DNA from: Vibrio profundi
Lineage (GTDB): Bacteria > Pseudomonadota > Gammaproteobacteria > Enterobacterales > Vibrionaceae
Length of the DNA: 64,000 nt
Direction of reading: 5' to 3'
NCBI RefSeq assembly: GCF_005281835.1
Contig: NZ_RZIS01000001.1
Span: 538,351-602,350 of the forward strand
Part shown: piece by piece, positions 45,712 through 55,230 of the stretch
How the letters are laid out: every line of letters starts with the position of its first letter
Numbering within the stretch: position 1 is the first letter of the stretch
The notes under the pieces: model-generated
The model's input: the letters and a program-made list of their open reading frames with translations, nothing else
What the model was told of the DNA's origin: nothing
Databases searched by the model: none
Position numbers and translations under genes: made by a program

Positions 45712-46302
45712 ATGAAAAAGAGTGTAATTGCATTATTAGGTCTTGCTGTGATCTTAGGTGGTTGTTCTAACAAAGTTAGTTACGGCGATGCGCAAGCTGT
45801 TGAAACCACGACAATCGACTTCGGTTCTACAGACCTACAGCGAATTGCTGGCGAGATGGTTGATAGCATGATGGCATCAGGCTCTGTCGCATACATTACT
45901 CGTGAACAGCGCCCGATTGTATTCGTAGAGCGTATTAAGAACAAAACCAGTGAGCACATTGATACTGAATCTATCACTGACTCTATCAGCACTAAGATGC
46001 TGAATTCTGGTAAGTTCCGCTTCGTAGATATGGATCGTGTTGAGTCTGTACGTGAGCAGCTAAACTTCCAAAACAATGATGAGCTAGTAAATCAAAGCTC
46101 AGCAATTCAGTTCGGTAAGATGGTCGGCGCGCAGTACATGCTTTACGGTAACCTATCAAGCATTGTGAAGAATGATGGCAGCGATCAAGATGTTTACTAC
46201 AAAATGACTATGCGTTTAATGGATCTAGAAACTGGGTTGATTGAATGGGCGGACGAGACTGAAATCCGTAAGCAAAAATCTAAGAGCCTTCTTGGCCTAT
46301 AG
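45712..46302 (+). CDS. lpoB: Penicillin-binding protein activator LpoB
   Basis: A 196-residue outer-membrane lipoprotein that in E. coli reaches through the periplasm to stimulate PBP1B transglycosylase and transpeptidase activity. Lipobox LGGC near residue 18; conserved FVERIKNKTSEHIDTESI and QFGKMVGAQYMLYGNLSSI segments match the LpoB globular domain. The flexible linker is shorter than in E. coli (total about 213 residues there). A GAGGAAGAA ribosome site precedes ATG 45712. Confidence 0.92.
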   Translation: MKKSVIALLGLAVILGGCSNKVSYGDAQAVETTTIDFGSTDLQRIAGEMVDSMMASGSVAYITREQRPIVFVERIKNKTSEHIDTESITDSISTKMLNSGKFRFVDMDRVESVREQLNFQNNDELVNQSSAIQFGKMVGAQYMLYGNLSSIVKNDGSDQDVYYKMTMRLMDLETGLIEWADETEIRKQKSKSLLGL

Positions 46303-46346
46303 ATTGCTTTGAAATAGAAAGTTAACGCATCACGAGGAGTCATCAC

Positions 46347-47201
46347 ATGGCGATATTTGCCTGGTCGGAAGCCAAACAGCTCGATAACAGCTTGTGCTCT
46401 CTTGATGACTTTTTTGATGTGCCCCCCGTGAGTGTGCAAACACTTACGGGTGGGTTAACGAATCGCTGTTGGAAGTTAATTTCAGCAGAAGGTCATGCCT
46501 ATGTATGGCGGCCGACCACTCCAATCACTCAGGCGTTCTCAATTAGTCGTTTCCAAGAATACCAAATTCTTTCCGCTATAGAGCCATTAAAGCTAGGGCC
46601 AAAACCGATTACCGTTAATGAAATGGGTTTATTGGTTGAGTGGATTGAAGGAGAAACCCTATACGATGGTTTGGATTTAGATAATCTTTTGCGTACGGCA
46701 ATTTCTGTCCACCATATTAATACTGCACGGTTACCATTAACGCCTTTCAGTTATACCGCGAGAGTTGATCATTATTGGTTCCAGCTAGATGAATCACATC
46801 GAACTAAAGACTATTTAGAACTCTACCAAGAATGGCGATCATCACCGAATATTAAAGATGTAGGTTTAGCATTATGCCACTTTGATTTAGGTGGCTATAA
46901 CCTTGTGCGCAATGAACAGGGTATAAAAATTATTGATTGGGAATACGCGTCTCTTGCAGACCCGAGATTAGATTTAACGCTATCCATAGGCGCATCTCAG
47001 GAACCGGTTTTACAGTCGGTTTATCGATACTGCCAGCTTAAAGGGATAGAAGATGTTGATACTTGGGTTGAAGGCGTTCAAGCTTGGCTGCCGCGAAGTA
47101 AAATGATGGCAATGTTGTGGTATTTATTGGCTCACCAGCTTTGGGGAGACGAAAATTATTTGCAGGAAGCAGAGGCACTTAAGTCAACATTCTGTAGTTA
47201 G
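46347..47201 (+). CDS. thiK: APH-family kinase, probable thiamine kinase
   Basis: A 284-residue aminoglycoside-phosphotransferase-fold enzyme. Catalytic loop LCHFDLGGYN (His178, Asp180, Asn185) and magnesium motif IDWEY (Asp197) are intact. The usual ATP lysine position reads VWRP (Arg55), which is unusual. Its place between lpoB and ycfP matches E. coli thiK (ycfN), a thiamine salvage kinase; choline or another alcohol is an alternative substrate. CACGAGGAG precedes ATG 46347. In E. coli nagZ follows; it is absent here. Confidence 0.75.
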   Translation: MAIFAWSEAKQLDNSLCSLDDFFDVPPVSVQTLTGGLTNRCWKLISAEGHAYVWRPTTPITQAFSISRFQEYQILSAIEPLKLGPKPITVNEMGLLVEWIEGETLYDGLDLDNLLRTAISVHHINTARLPLTPFSYTARVDHYWFQLDESHRTKDYLELYQEWRSSPNIKDVGLALCHFDLGGYNLVRNEQGIKIIDWEYASLADPRLDLTLSIGASQEPVLQSVYRYCQLKGIEDVDTWVEGVQAWLPRSKMMAMLWYLLAHQLWGDENYLQEAEALKSTFCS

Positions 47202-47311
47202 GATCACTGTTTCACGACTCGATTGTGTAATTTCACAACTCCCACCTTTAAAACCTTAGTATTCGTGTTAGATTTAATGAATACGTACCAGCATTCAATA
47301 AGGGAGGTACA

Positions 47312-47851
47312 ATGATTATTTATCTACATGGCTTTGATTCCACAAGCCCTGGTAACCACGAAAAAATACTGCAGTTGCAATTCATAGATGATGATGTTCG
47401 TTTCATTAACTACAGTACATTACACCCAAAGCATGACATGCAGCATTTGCTAAAAGAAGTGCATAAAGTCATTGAGCAATCTGACGACCCGCATCCAGTT
47501 ATTTGCGGTGTGGGCCTTGGCGGTTATTGGTCTGAAAGGATTGGATTTTTGTGCGGAATAAAGCAAGTGGTCTTTAATCCAAATCTGCACCCTGAAGATA
47601 ATATGATTGGTCGAATCGACAGGCCTGAAGAATACGAAGATATTGCGACTAAATGTGTCGAACAATATCGAATGAAAAATAAAGGGCGTTGCTTGGTTGT
47701 ATTGTCTCGTGAAGACGAGATCCACGACAACCGTAAAACTGCGGAAGCGTTAGAAGATTATTACGATGTGATTTGGGATGAAAAAGAATCCCATAAATTT
47801 AAGAAAATCTCTCAGCATTTACAGGCGATGAAAGCGTTTAAAGACGCATAG
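47312..47851 (+). CDS. ycfP: YcfP/YqiA-type alpha/beta-hydrolase-like protein
   Basis: A 179-residue protein of the UPF0227 family. The hydrolase fold opens with IIYLHGFDS. At the nucleophile elbow the GxSxG serine is replaced: G66-V-G68-L-G70. The same substitution is typical of this family, so it is probably not a serine hydrolase. AGGGAGG precedes ATG 47312. Function unknown. It follows the thiK-like gene after about 110 bases. Confidence 0.88.
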   Translation: MIIYLHGFDSTSPGNHEKILQLQFIDDDVRFINYSTLHPKHDMQHLLKEVHKVIEQSDDPHPVICGVGLGGYWSERIGFLCGIKQVVFNPNLHPEDNMIGRIDRPEEYEDIATKCVEQYRMKNKGRCLVVLSREDEIHDNRKTAEALEDYYDVIWDEKESHKFKKISQHLQAMKAFKDA

Positions 47852-47864
47852 TTGTCCATAATCT

Positions 47865-47913
47865 AAACGGCTTGGCTATCGCGTGTTCACGTGTATAGGC
47901 GAGCCGTTTTTTT
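47865..47913 (+). terminator. Terminator of ycfP
   Basis: A long hairpin from AAACGGCT (47865) to AGCCGTTT, including GCGTG/CACGT pairing near the loop, is followed by seven T. Confidence 0.82.
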
Positions 47914-48018
47914 GTGCTTCAAATAGAGCGCTGCATTAAGCACCGAAACCTCAATATGTATAAGGATTTTAGTTGCGGACATTAAATAGCTCTATATAAT
48001 GTTCGATAACAAAATATT

Positions 48019-48032
48019 TTGATAAATATCAA
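48019..48032. promoter_or_regulatory. FNR-type binding site upstream of ndh
   Basis: TTGAT, four bases, ATCAA is a perfect FNR consensus. In E. coli FNR represses ndh in anaerobiosis. It is the only clear motif in the gene-free region 47914-48248. It lies 216 bases before the ndh start, further than usual for direct occlusion unless the promoter is also far upstream. Confidence 0.75.
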
Positions 48033-48248
48033 AAAAAATTGAGAGCGAGTCGATAACTTGCCCAAAACTTGCGCGTAATCTCTCAAGTATCGCGCCTTAA
48101 ACTGAATAACGTGTATTGAACTTAGGCGATTTCTTAAGTTTCTAAGCCCCTCTCACTGTCTATGAGCAAAGGCAGTTTATAAAAGAATTTATCGGTTGGA
48201 GTGATCGAGCCGAACCCCATTTATTCATTTTTGTAGAGGATTGTCATT

Positions 48249-49538
48249 GTGACAAAAATTATCGTTGTAGGCGGTGGTGCTGGTGGTCTTGAGCTAGCTA
48301 CCAAACTAGGCCGCACTCTCGGGCGTAAAAATCGCGCTCAAATTACTCTTGTCGATCGAAAAGCGAGCCATCTTTGGAAACCATTGCTACATGAAGTGGC
48401 GACGGGTTCACTTGATGAAGGTGTTGATGCATTAAGCTACCGTGCACACGCGAAAAACCATCAGTTTGATTTCCAAATGGGCAGCCTTCAAGATATTGAT
48501 CGCGAGCGCAAAGTGATTGTGTTGAGCGAGCTTAAAGACGAAGCGGGTGAGTTGTTGATGCCAAGCCGTGAGCTTGAGTACGATATTTTAGTGCTAGCGA
48601 TCGGTTCTACTTCGAACGACTTCAACACACCAGGCGTTCGTGAAAACTGCATTTTCCTAGATAGCCCAGAGCAAGCCCATCGTTTCCGTACTGAAATGAA
48701 CAACCAATTCCTTAAACTTCACGCGAAGAACGGTCACGGTACTGTTGATATAGCAATTGTTGGCGCGGGTGCAACGGGTGTTGAGCTTTCTGCTGAGCTT
48801 CACAACGCGGTTAAAGAATTACGCACTTATGGCTTTGGTGATCTAGATTCTAGCAAGCTAAACGTAAGTTTAGTTGAAGCTGGTGAACGTATTCTTCCTG
48901 CACTTCCTCCACGTATTTCAAGCGCTGCACATTCAGAGCTAACGAAACTTGGTGTGAATGTTCGTACTGCGACTATGGTGACGCAAGCGGATGCAGACGG
49001 CCTAACTACTAAAGATGGTGAGAAAGTACCAGCTCAAATTATGGTTTGGGCGGCAGGCATTAAAGCGCCTGACTTCATGAAAGATATCGGCGGCCTTGAA
49101 AGCAACCGTATTAATCAGCTCGTTGTCAAAGACACGCTGCAAGCTACACGTGATGATGACATTTTTGTTATTGGTGATTTGGCTCAATGTACCCAAGCCG
49201 ATGGTTCATTTGTTCCACCACGTGCACAAGCGGCACACCAAATGGCAAGCTGTGCTTTTAGTAATATTATCTCTAAGTTGAACGGTCGTGATCTAAAACC
49301 GTATATCTATAAAGATAAAGGTTCTTTGGTCTCACTAAGCCGATTCTCAACAGTTGGCAGCTTGATGGGCAACCTAACGAAAGGCTCCATGATGGTTGAA
49401 GGGCGTATTGCTCGCGTGGTTTACATATCATTGTACCGAATGCACCAAATGGCGCTGCATGGTGTGATTAAAACTGCTTTGATGATGTTAGTGGGCCGAA
49501 TCAACCGTGTGTTAAGGCCAAATCTAAAACTGCACTAA
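48249..49538 (+). CDS. ndh: Type II NADH:quinone oxidoreductase
   Basis: A 429-residue peripheral inner-membrane flavoprotein that passes electrons from NADH to quinone without pumping ions. Nucleotide-binding sites: [16 protein letters not shown] (FAD) and [16 protein letters not shown] (NADH, about 175). The quinone/FAD C-terminal segment is [12 protein letters not shown]. It is close to E. coli Ndh along its whole length. The start is GTG 48249, with AGAGGA upstream. Expression is likely under FNR control. Confidence 0.95.
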   Translation: MTKIIVVGGGAGGLELATKLGRTLGRKNRAQITLVDRKASHLWKPLLHEVATGSLDEGVDALSYRAHAKNHQFDFQMGSLQDIDRERKVIVLSELKDEAGELLMPSRELEYDILVLAIGSTSNDFNTPGVRENCIFLDSPEQAHRFRTEMNNQFLKLHAKNGHGTVDIAIVGAGATGVELSAELHNAVKELRTYGFGDLDSSKLNVSLVEAGERILPALPPRISSAAHSELTKLGVNVRTATMVTQADADGLTTKDGEKVPAQIMVWAAGIKAPDFMKDIGGLESNRINQLVVKDTLQATRDDDIFVIGDLAQCTQADGSFVPPRAQAAHQMASCAFSNIISKLNGRDLKPYIYKDKGSLVSLSRFSTVGSLMGNLTKGSMMVEGRIARVVYISLYRMHQMALHGVIKTALMMLVGRINRVLRPNLKLH

Positions 49539-49549
49539 TATATGATGAG

Positions 49550-49577
49550 AAAAGGGCTCTGTTTAGAGCCCTTTTTT
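49550..49577. terminator. Bidirectional terminator between ndh and a GNAT gene
   Basis: AAAAGGGCTCT pairs with AGAGCCCTTTT across GTTT, with a T-run after ndh and T-rich sequence on the minus strand. Confidence 0.9.
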
Positions 49578-49598
49578 ATCGCTGATAGATCGTGTTCT

Positions 49599-50135
49599 TT
49601 AGGGGATAATGGAGAACACGACACCGTCTTTGGGCTTTCCATTAAATACAAATCGGTTTCTAGCTAAGGCTTCTTTTACACCACCACAGCGTTCAATTAA
49701 GTGCTGACTCGGCAGATTATCGAGATCGCAGACGATTTCGAGTCGAGTGAGTTTTAGTTGAGCAAAGCTGAACTCAATCAGCGCGTTCATTGCTTCTTTA
49801 GCGATCCCTTTTCTTTGGTATTCATCACCAACCCAATAGCCTAAGCTTGCCATGTTGAAGGTATGGTAAAGCTCATTAATGGCAACCATCCCAAGTAGTT
49901 TTCCACTTGTTCGATCAAAAATACCAAAACCAAATGCTTCTGCTTTTACCCAGTTTAATCGAGTTGCGAGGATAAATTTGTTCGCTTCTTCAATGTCATA
50001 GTCTGAGTGGCACCAGTCAATCCACTCATATAATGAAGTTGATTGTTTTATGAGTTGCGTAAACTCTGGCGCGTGCTCTGGCTCGATAATTCTTAGCGCG
50101 AGCCGTTGAGTAAGGATCTGAAAGTCTGGGCTCAT
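49599..50135 (-). CDS. RimJ/RimL-type GNAT acetyltransferase
   Basis: A 178-residue acetyltransferase. Acetyl-CoA signature YQRKGIAKEAMNALIEFSF and the strand ASLGYWVGDEY are typical of the RimL/Acetyltransf_3 branch, which acetylates ribosomal-protein N-termini or other amines. The actual target is unknown. GGAGCTAAG precedes ATG 50135. It is convergent with ndh, and a terminator separates it from csiV upstream. Confidence 0.87.
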   Translation of the reverse strand: MSPDFQILTQRLALRIIEPEHAPEFTQLIKQSTSLYEWIDWCHSDYDIEEANKFILATRLNWVKAEAFGFGIFDRTSGKLLGMVAINELYHTFNMASLGYWVGDEYQRKGIAKEAMNALIEFSFAQLKLTRLEIVCDLDNLPSQHLIERCGGVKEALARNRFVFNGKPKDGVVFSIIP

Positions 50136-50146
50136 CTTAGCTCCTA

Positions 50147-50171
50147 TAAAAACGCCCTCATAGTGAGGGCG
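50147..50171 (-). terminator. Terminator of csiV
   Basis: On the minus strand CGCCCTCA pairs with TGAGGGCG across three bases followed by TTTTTAT. It lies between the csiV stop and the GNAT start. Confidence 0.85.
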
Positions 50172-50192
50172 AACATCATTTTTAGGTGGGCG

Positions 50193-50966
50193 CTACTCCT
50201 GTGCGACTCGGCGTACTTGGACCACAATGCCAAGTAGCGGGTGGTCTAGGTAATGAGTTTCAGTACTACGCATGCGTCGCTTCTGGTCCATTCGGTAATT
50301 CTTCAAGAACTCTTGAACTTCAATTGTTGGAGATACTTCAGTTAGATTACCAATTTGAACGGTGCTTTCTGCATCACTTACTGGTGAGTCTAGTTCAATA
50401 GTTTGATCTTGCAGCGTGATTTCTCGAACACTTGGGGCTTTTAAGTCTAAAGTGGTTTCTGCATACAGGTAATGCTGAACATATATCTGTAACTTACCAT
50501 CCAGTTCATACAGCGGTGCATCAATGGTTTCTTCAGAAATTGAATCAGCTGGAACATTATCTGTGATTTCAACTTTTTCTGAACCGTCGGCATTGAATTT
50601 AGAAGAGTAGTCTTTGCCTCCTTGAATGTGGAATACAGGGGCAGATGCTTTCCCTTCATCGCCTTGTCTCCAAGCTGTATGCAAAAGGACTTTAAAGCCC
50701 GCATGTTTCTGTAATGATTCCTTTTGCTCGGTTAGGTGATACTCCGAGTAAGGCAACATTTTAACGTTCTTCTTTTCGCGATATTCAGCATCTTGGAATG
50801 AGCCTACCTTTTCCATATTGATTTCTGGAAGGGTGTTTGGCCACGACTCGTTAACCTGCTCTGCGTCGACTGCACGCTTAAAAATGATCACTTCGATATC
50901 AAATTGTCGTTGTGCCAAACTTGGCATCGATACCATCAATAAAAGAAGCGGGATCAGCTTTTTCAT
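50193..50966 (-). CDS. csiV: Peptidoglycan-binding protein CsiV
   Basis: A 257-residue periplasmic protein with a signal peptide (about 1-18, ending SLA). The CsiV family is confined to vibrios and relatives. The opening RQFDIEVIIFKRAVDAEQVNESWP and the tail ETHYLDHPLLGIVVQVRRV are characteristic. CsiV in V. cholerae binds peptidoglycan and supports PBP1A through LpoA. GGAGTCAAA precedes ATG 50966. It lies just downstream of mfd (62 bases), on the same strand. Confidence 0.85.
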   Translation of the reverse strand: MKKLIPLLLLMVSMPSLAQRQFDIEVIIFKRAVDAEQVNESWPNTLPEINMEKVGSFQDAEYREKKNVKMLPYSEYHLTEQKESLQKHAGFKVLLHTAWRQGDEGKASAPVFHIQGGKDYSSKFNADGSEKVEITDNVPADSISEETIDAPLYELDGKLQIYVQHYLYAETTLDLKAPSVREITLQDQTIELDSPVSDAESTVQIGNLTEVSPTIEVQEFLKNYRMDQKRRMRSTETHYLDHPLLGIVVQVRRVAQE

Positions 50967-51028
50967 TTTGACTCCATGTTCTGGCTAACAAACCGTAGCC
51001 AGATTAATTATGTTCGATACGGAATTGA

Positions 51029-54000
51029 TTAACTCGCAGGTAATAAATTCTGTCTAAATTCGTTGATAAGGTCACTAACAAATTGAATTCGTTTACGACG
51101 ATCCACCAATGGTACCGTAAACTTAAATTTGGTTGGACCTTCCATCGCAAATTTTTGTGGTTGAGACTGCAATAGTTTAACCAGATAGGTTGGGTTAATG
51201 TCAGCGTCTGGGTAAAACTCTAAGAAACCACCTTTGTCGTGCGCTTCTATTTTCTTTGCTTTAATACTGGCGGCGGCCAATTTAAGCTCAGAAACGGAGA
51301 TAAGGTTTTTAGTCGCATCAGGTAGCACGCCAAAGCGGTCAATGAGTTCTACTTTGAGTTCTGCTAATTCGTCTTTATCGCCGACACTCGCGATACGTTT
51401 GTACATAGACAAACGAGTGTTGATATCAGGAATATAGTCATCTGGCAGCAATGCAGGTAAACGCATTTCAATTTCGGTTTGTTCACGAAGAAGATCATCA
51501 AGAGAGGGTTCCTTGCCTTCTTTTAATGCTTCTACAGCTTGTTCGAGCATTTCCATGTAAAGCGTAAAACCGACCGATTGAATCTGACCACTTTGTTCAT
51601 CACCTAGCAGTTCACCGGCACCACGAATTTCTAAATCGTGCGTTGCAAGCGTAAAGCCAGCTCCGAGATCTTCGAGTGACGCAATGGCGTCTAAACGTTT
51701 GATTGCATCCTTAGTCATTGCCTTTGGATGTGGTGTGAGCAAGTAAGCGTATGCTTGGTGATGTGAACGGCCAACACGGCCACGCAATTGATGCAGTTGA
51801 GCCAAACCGAGGTTGTCCGCGCGATCCATGATGATGGTATTCGCAGTTGGAACATCAATACCTGTTTCAATAATGGTAGTACACACCAACAAGTTGAAGC
51901 GTTGGTGATAAAAGTCATTCATGATGCGTTCTAGCTCGCGTTCACGCATCTGACCATGTGCCACGGTAACACGCGCTTCTGGAATCAACTTTTCTAAATC
52001 AGCTGCAACCTTTTCTATGGTGTCGACTTGATTGTGCAAGAAGTACACTTGGCCACCACGCATAATTTCACGTAGCACAGCTTCACGAACAACGGCATCA
52101 TCTCGCTCACGGACAAACGTTTTAATTGCCAAGCGACGGGCTGGTGGGGTAGCGATGATTGATAAATCGCGCATCCCACTCATTGCCATATTTAAGGTTC
52201 TAGGGATAGGCGTCGCGGTTAGCGTTAGGATATCGACATCAGCACGCATCGCCTTCACTTTTTCTTTCTGGCGAACACCAAAACGGTGCTCTTCATCGAC
52301 AATTAATAGTCCAAGATCTTTGAATTTAATATCGCTCGATAGAAGCTTGTGTGTGCCGACGACAATATCGACTTTACCATCAGCAACATCTTGTAAGATT
52401 GCTTTTTGTTCTTTCGCGGATTTAAATCGAGAAAGTACTTCGACACGAATCGGTAGGTTCGCGAAACGGTCGCGGAAGTTTTCAAAGTGTTGCTGCGCGA
52501 GCAATGTCGTTGGGACAAGTACCGCAACCTGTTTGCTGTTGTCGGTACAAACAAACGCCGCACGCATTGCTACTTCTGTTTTACCGAAACCTACATCACC
52601 ACAGACCAAACGATCCATCGCTTTAGGTTGGCACATGTCGGACATTACCGCATTGATTGCCATGGCTTGATCTTCAGTTTCATCAAATGGGAAACCAGAC
52701 TTAAACGTAGCGTACTGGCCACGGTCGAGTGCAAACTTATAGCCAGGTTTGAGCTCACGTTTGGCGTAGACATCAAGCAACTCAGCCGCTACGTCACGGA
52801 CTTTCTCTGCTGCGCGTTTACGTGCTTTCTGCCACGCTTCTCCACCAAGCTTATGCAGTGGTGCGGACTCTTCAGCGCCGCCAGAGTAACGGCCAATTAA
52901 ATTCAACGAAGCAACTGGGACGTATAGCTTGGCATCGTTTTGATACTCAAGGGTTACGTATTCGGTTTTCATGCCGCCAGCTTCTAGGGTTTGCAAGCCG
53001 ATATAACGGCCAATACCATGGTCAATGTGAACGACTGGCTGCCCAGGTTTTAGTTCGGCGAGGTGACGGATAACGGTGTCACTGTTGACACTCTTCTTGT
53101 CTTTTTTGCGGCGCTGAACGACACGATCGCCTAGCAGATCACTTTCACAGATAAAGGCGATGTTTTGTTGAGTGTGAATAAAGCCGTGTTCTGCTGAGCC
53201 AAGCACCAATAAGAATTTGTCTTTCGCGGTCAATGCGTCTTGCAGACAATTGATTTCGAGAGGGCGTACTTTGATGGCTTGTAGCAATTCAGTGAGTGCT
53301 TCACGGCGGCCTTCAGATTCCACCGAAAAGACAACTTTTCCGTTAAAGCCTTCAGTGAATTTACGTAAATTGGCTAACGGCTCTTTGTTCTGATGTTGAG
53401 CCCCTAGCTCCGGTAGTGCTTCTACAGGTAGGTTTGCGCGCCCTTGTTTTTCTTCAATGGCATCGGTACTGAGTTGTATTTGAGGCTTTTGCTTAAAGTG
53501 CGAAAATAGCTCATCTTTCTTTAACCAAAGTTGCTCTGGTGGTAGTAATGGACGCAGTGGATCGACTTTCCGTTGATCATAACGGTGAGCAACGTCTGAA
53601 AGGAAGGTATCTACCGCGGACTCTACGTCACCAAGCACTAAAATTTGTGTATCGTCTGTGACGTAATCAAACAGGGTTTCAGTTTGTTCAAAGAACAGTG
53701 GCTGCCAATATTCGATACCTGCAGGCCAAGTTCCTTTAGATACTTGCATGTAGACAGATTCAGGTTCACGACGAGCATCGAATTGTTGGCGCCAACGAAT
53801 GCGAAAATCTTCGATAGCGGATTCAGAGGTTGGGAACTCATGCGCTGGCAGTAAACGGATCTCTGCGATGTCTTCGATAGAACGTTGGTTCTCTGGATCG
53901 AATGTACGGATGGTGTCGATCTCGTCGTCAAAAAAGTCGATTCGATACGGATCATTACTACCCATAGGAAAGAGGTCTAAAATCGAACCTCGACTTGCGT

Positions 54001-54490
54001 ATTCACCCGGTCCAAATACTTGATCAACGTAACGATAACCAGACTTTTCGAGTTGTAAGCGCAGTTTTTCTAGGGAAAAGTTATCACCGGTTTTTACCAT
54101 CAGAGTATGTTGCATCAAGAAGTCTCTAGGGGACTGTCTTTGCAGTAAAGTACTGATAGGTACTATGGTAATTCCACTATTCAGTGTCGGTAACGCATAC
54201 AAACGAGCAATACGGTCAGAAATGATTTCCTGGTGGGGTGAGAAGCTATCGTATGGCAACGTTTCCCAATCAGGAAAAAGCGCGACTTCTTGAGTAGTAA
54301 ATTGCTCGATTTCCGCTTGGAGCTTTAATGCGATTTGCGGGTCTGGAACCGCCAGTAACGTATGGCTTGAATGCTGTGAGGATAATTCAGCAATAGACAA
54401 TGCTAATGAAGAGCCTACTAGGTTTCCTAGCGATTTTTTGTCGCCAGCGCCCGATGGCTTTGGCAAAGTCAGAATAGTGGTATTGGTCAT
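51029..54490 (-). CDS. mfd: Transcription-repair coupling factor
   Basis: A 1153-residue ATP-dependent DNA translocase that removes stalled RNA polymerase and recruits UvrA. Domains in order: UvrB-like module (about 1-350), a RID/CarD-like RNA polymerase-binding domain (PVVHIDHGIGRYIGLQ, about 480-550), the helicase pair with Walker A GDVGFGKTEVAMRAAF (about 635) and DEEH in LLIVDEEHRFGVRQ, and the C-terminal D7 domain. The length equals that of E. coli Mfd. ATG 54490 lies six bases after the upstream PilZ stop, without its own ribosome site, so the two are translationally coupled. Confidence 0.96.
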   Translation of the reverse strand: MTNTTILTLPKPSGAGDKKSLGNLVGSSLALSIAELSSQHSSHTLLAVPDPQIALKLQAEIEQFTTQEVALFPDWETLPYDSFSPHQEIISDRIARLYALPTLNSGITIVPISTLLQRQSPRDFLMQHTLMVKTGDNFSLEKLRLQLEKSGYRYVDQVFGPGEYASRGSILDLFPMGSNDPYRIDFFDDEIDTIRTFDPENQRSIEDIAEIRLLPAHEFPTSESAIEDFRIRWRQQFDARREPESVYMQVSKGTWPAGIEYWQPLFFEQTETLFDYVTDDTQILVLGDVESAVDTFLSDVAHRYDQRKVDPLRPLLPPEQLWLKKDELFSHFKQKPQIQLSTDAIEEKQGRANLPVEALPELGAQHQNKEPLANLRKFTEGFNGKVVFSVESEGRREALTELLQAIKVRPLEINCLQDALTAKDKFLLVLGSAEHGFIHTQQNIAFICESDLLGDRVVQRRKKDKKSVNSDTVIRHLAELKPGQPVVHIDHGIGRYIGLQTLEAGGMKTEYVTLEYQNDAKLYVPVASLNLIGRYSGGAEESAPLHKLGGEAWQKARKRAAEKVRDVAAELLDVYAKRELKPGYKFALDRGQYATFKSGFPFDETEDQAMAINAVMSDMCQPKAMDRLVCGDVGFGKTEVAMRAAFVCTDNSKQVAVLVPTTLLAQQHFENFRDRFANLPIRVEVLSRFKSAKEQKAILQDVADGKVDIVVGTHKLLSSDIKFKDLGLLIVDEEHRFGVRQKEKVKAMRADVDILTLTATPIPRTLNMAMSGMRDLSIIATPPARRLAIKTFVRERDDAVVREAVLREIMRGGQVYFLHNQVDTIEKVAADLEKLIPEARVTVAHGQMRERELERIMNDFYHQRFNLLVCTTIIETGIDVPTANTIIMDRADNLGLAQLHQLRGRVGRSHHQAYAYLLTPHPKAMTKDAIKRLDAIASLEDLGAGFTLATHDLEIRGAGELLGDEQSGQIQSVGFTLYMEMLEQAVEALKEGKEPSLDDLLREQTEIEMRLPALLPDDYIPDINTRLSMYKRIASVGDKDELAELKVELIDRFGVLPDATKNLISVSELKLAAASIKAKKIEAHDKGGFLEFYPDADINPTYLVKLLQSQPQKFAMEGPTKFKFTVPLVDRRKRIQFVSDLINEFRQNLLPAS

Positions 54491-54496
54491 GATATG

Positions 54497-55066
54497 TTAT
54501 TTGCTGTCGCGTTCGATCGAGCGTTGACGTAGTAATTTTTGTTGTTGATGGAGAGCGGCTTTTATGAGTAGATCTTGGTCAGCATCTCTAAGTAGCAAGT
54601 ACTTTAGGCTCACTTCAAAATCGGTATCTTTTTCATTACATTCAGTGACTTCTGCATAGCAGTAAATAGCCGCTGCTGGGTATTCTAAAAAAAGCTTCGC
54701 ACGTACAAGGTCGCCTGCTTTCATCAGATCTTTAGAACGATAAGAGAATTGGCTCGCACCGAAAGTGAAGGTGTGTGTTCTGAAATTCACATCATCTTGC
54801 TGAGCTAGCATAAAACTTAACAGTAGATTGAGTTTAGAGTTCTGCGTGTCCAACAGGTTGATAACGTGTTTTAAGTCGCTGTTCTTGAGCTCAAGCCTGG
54901 CGCTATCGGCCATTAAATCAAGTTGGCTAAACTCACTTGCGACAATAAATGGTGCGGGAATTTCGGCTTCAAATTGCTGTTGTGCAGGCAAAACAAAGTC
55001 TTGTGCTAAAGGCTCAATGTTTACAGTTAGACTATGGTGAACGGTGAAAAACTCTTGCTCTGTCAT
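54497..55066 (-). CDS. plzB: Atypical PilZ protein, PlzB-like
   Basis: A 189-residue cytosolic protein. Its position beside mfd and lolC matches V. cholerae PlzB (VC1885). The C-terminal half (about 90-170) has the PilZ-like beta-barrel (TFGASQFSYRSKDLMKAGD, then AIYCYAEVTECN). I cannot find the RxxxR and D/NxSxxG c-di-GMP motifs. It may therefore not bind c-di-GMP or may bind weakly. AAGGAA precedes ATG 55066. It is coupled to mfd downstream. Confidence 0.7.
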   Translation of the reverse strand: MTEQEFFTVHHSLTVNIEPLAQDFVLPAQQQFEAEIPAPFIVASEFSQLDLMADSARLELKNSDLKHVINLLDTQNSKLNLLLSFMLAQQDDVNFRTHTFTFGASQFSYRSKDLMKAGDLVRAKLFLEYPAAAIYCYAEVTECNEKDTDFEVSLKYLLLRDADQDLLIKAALHQQQKLLRQRSIERDSK

Positions 55067-55230
55067 GCTTTGGTTCCTTAGACATTTATATTGATTATCG
55101 TCATGTGGGCTGAGTAATCAAGGTTAGTCGCACTAATTGACTTATTTGACTGGATATTTTCAATTAAACTCTACAAAGTGATTAGAATTCTCGTTACATT
55201 AGGTCGCATCCCAATTTCTTGGTTTTGAAC

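Noticed and set aside
52032..52670. 212-codon plus-strand frame inside mfd
   Set aside because: Ser/Thr/Arg-rich antisense shadow of the conserved helicase domain of mfd.
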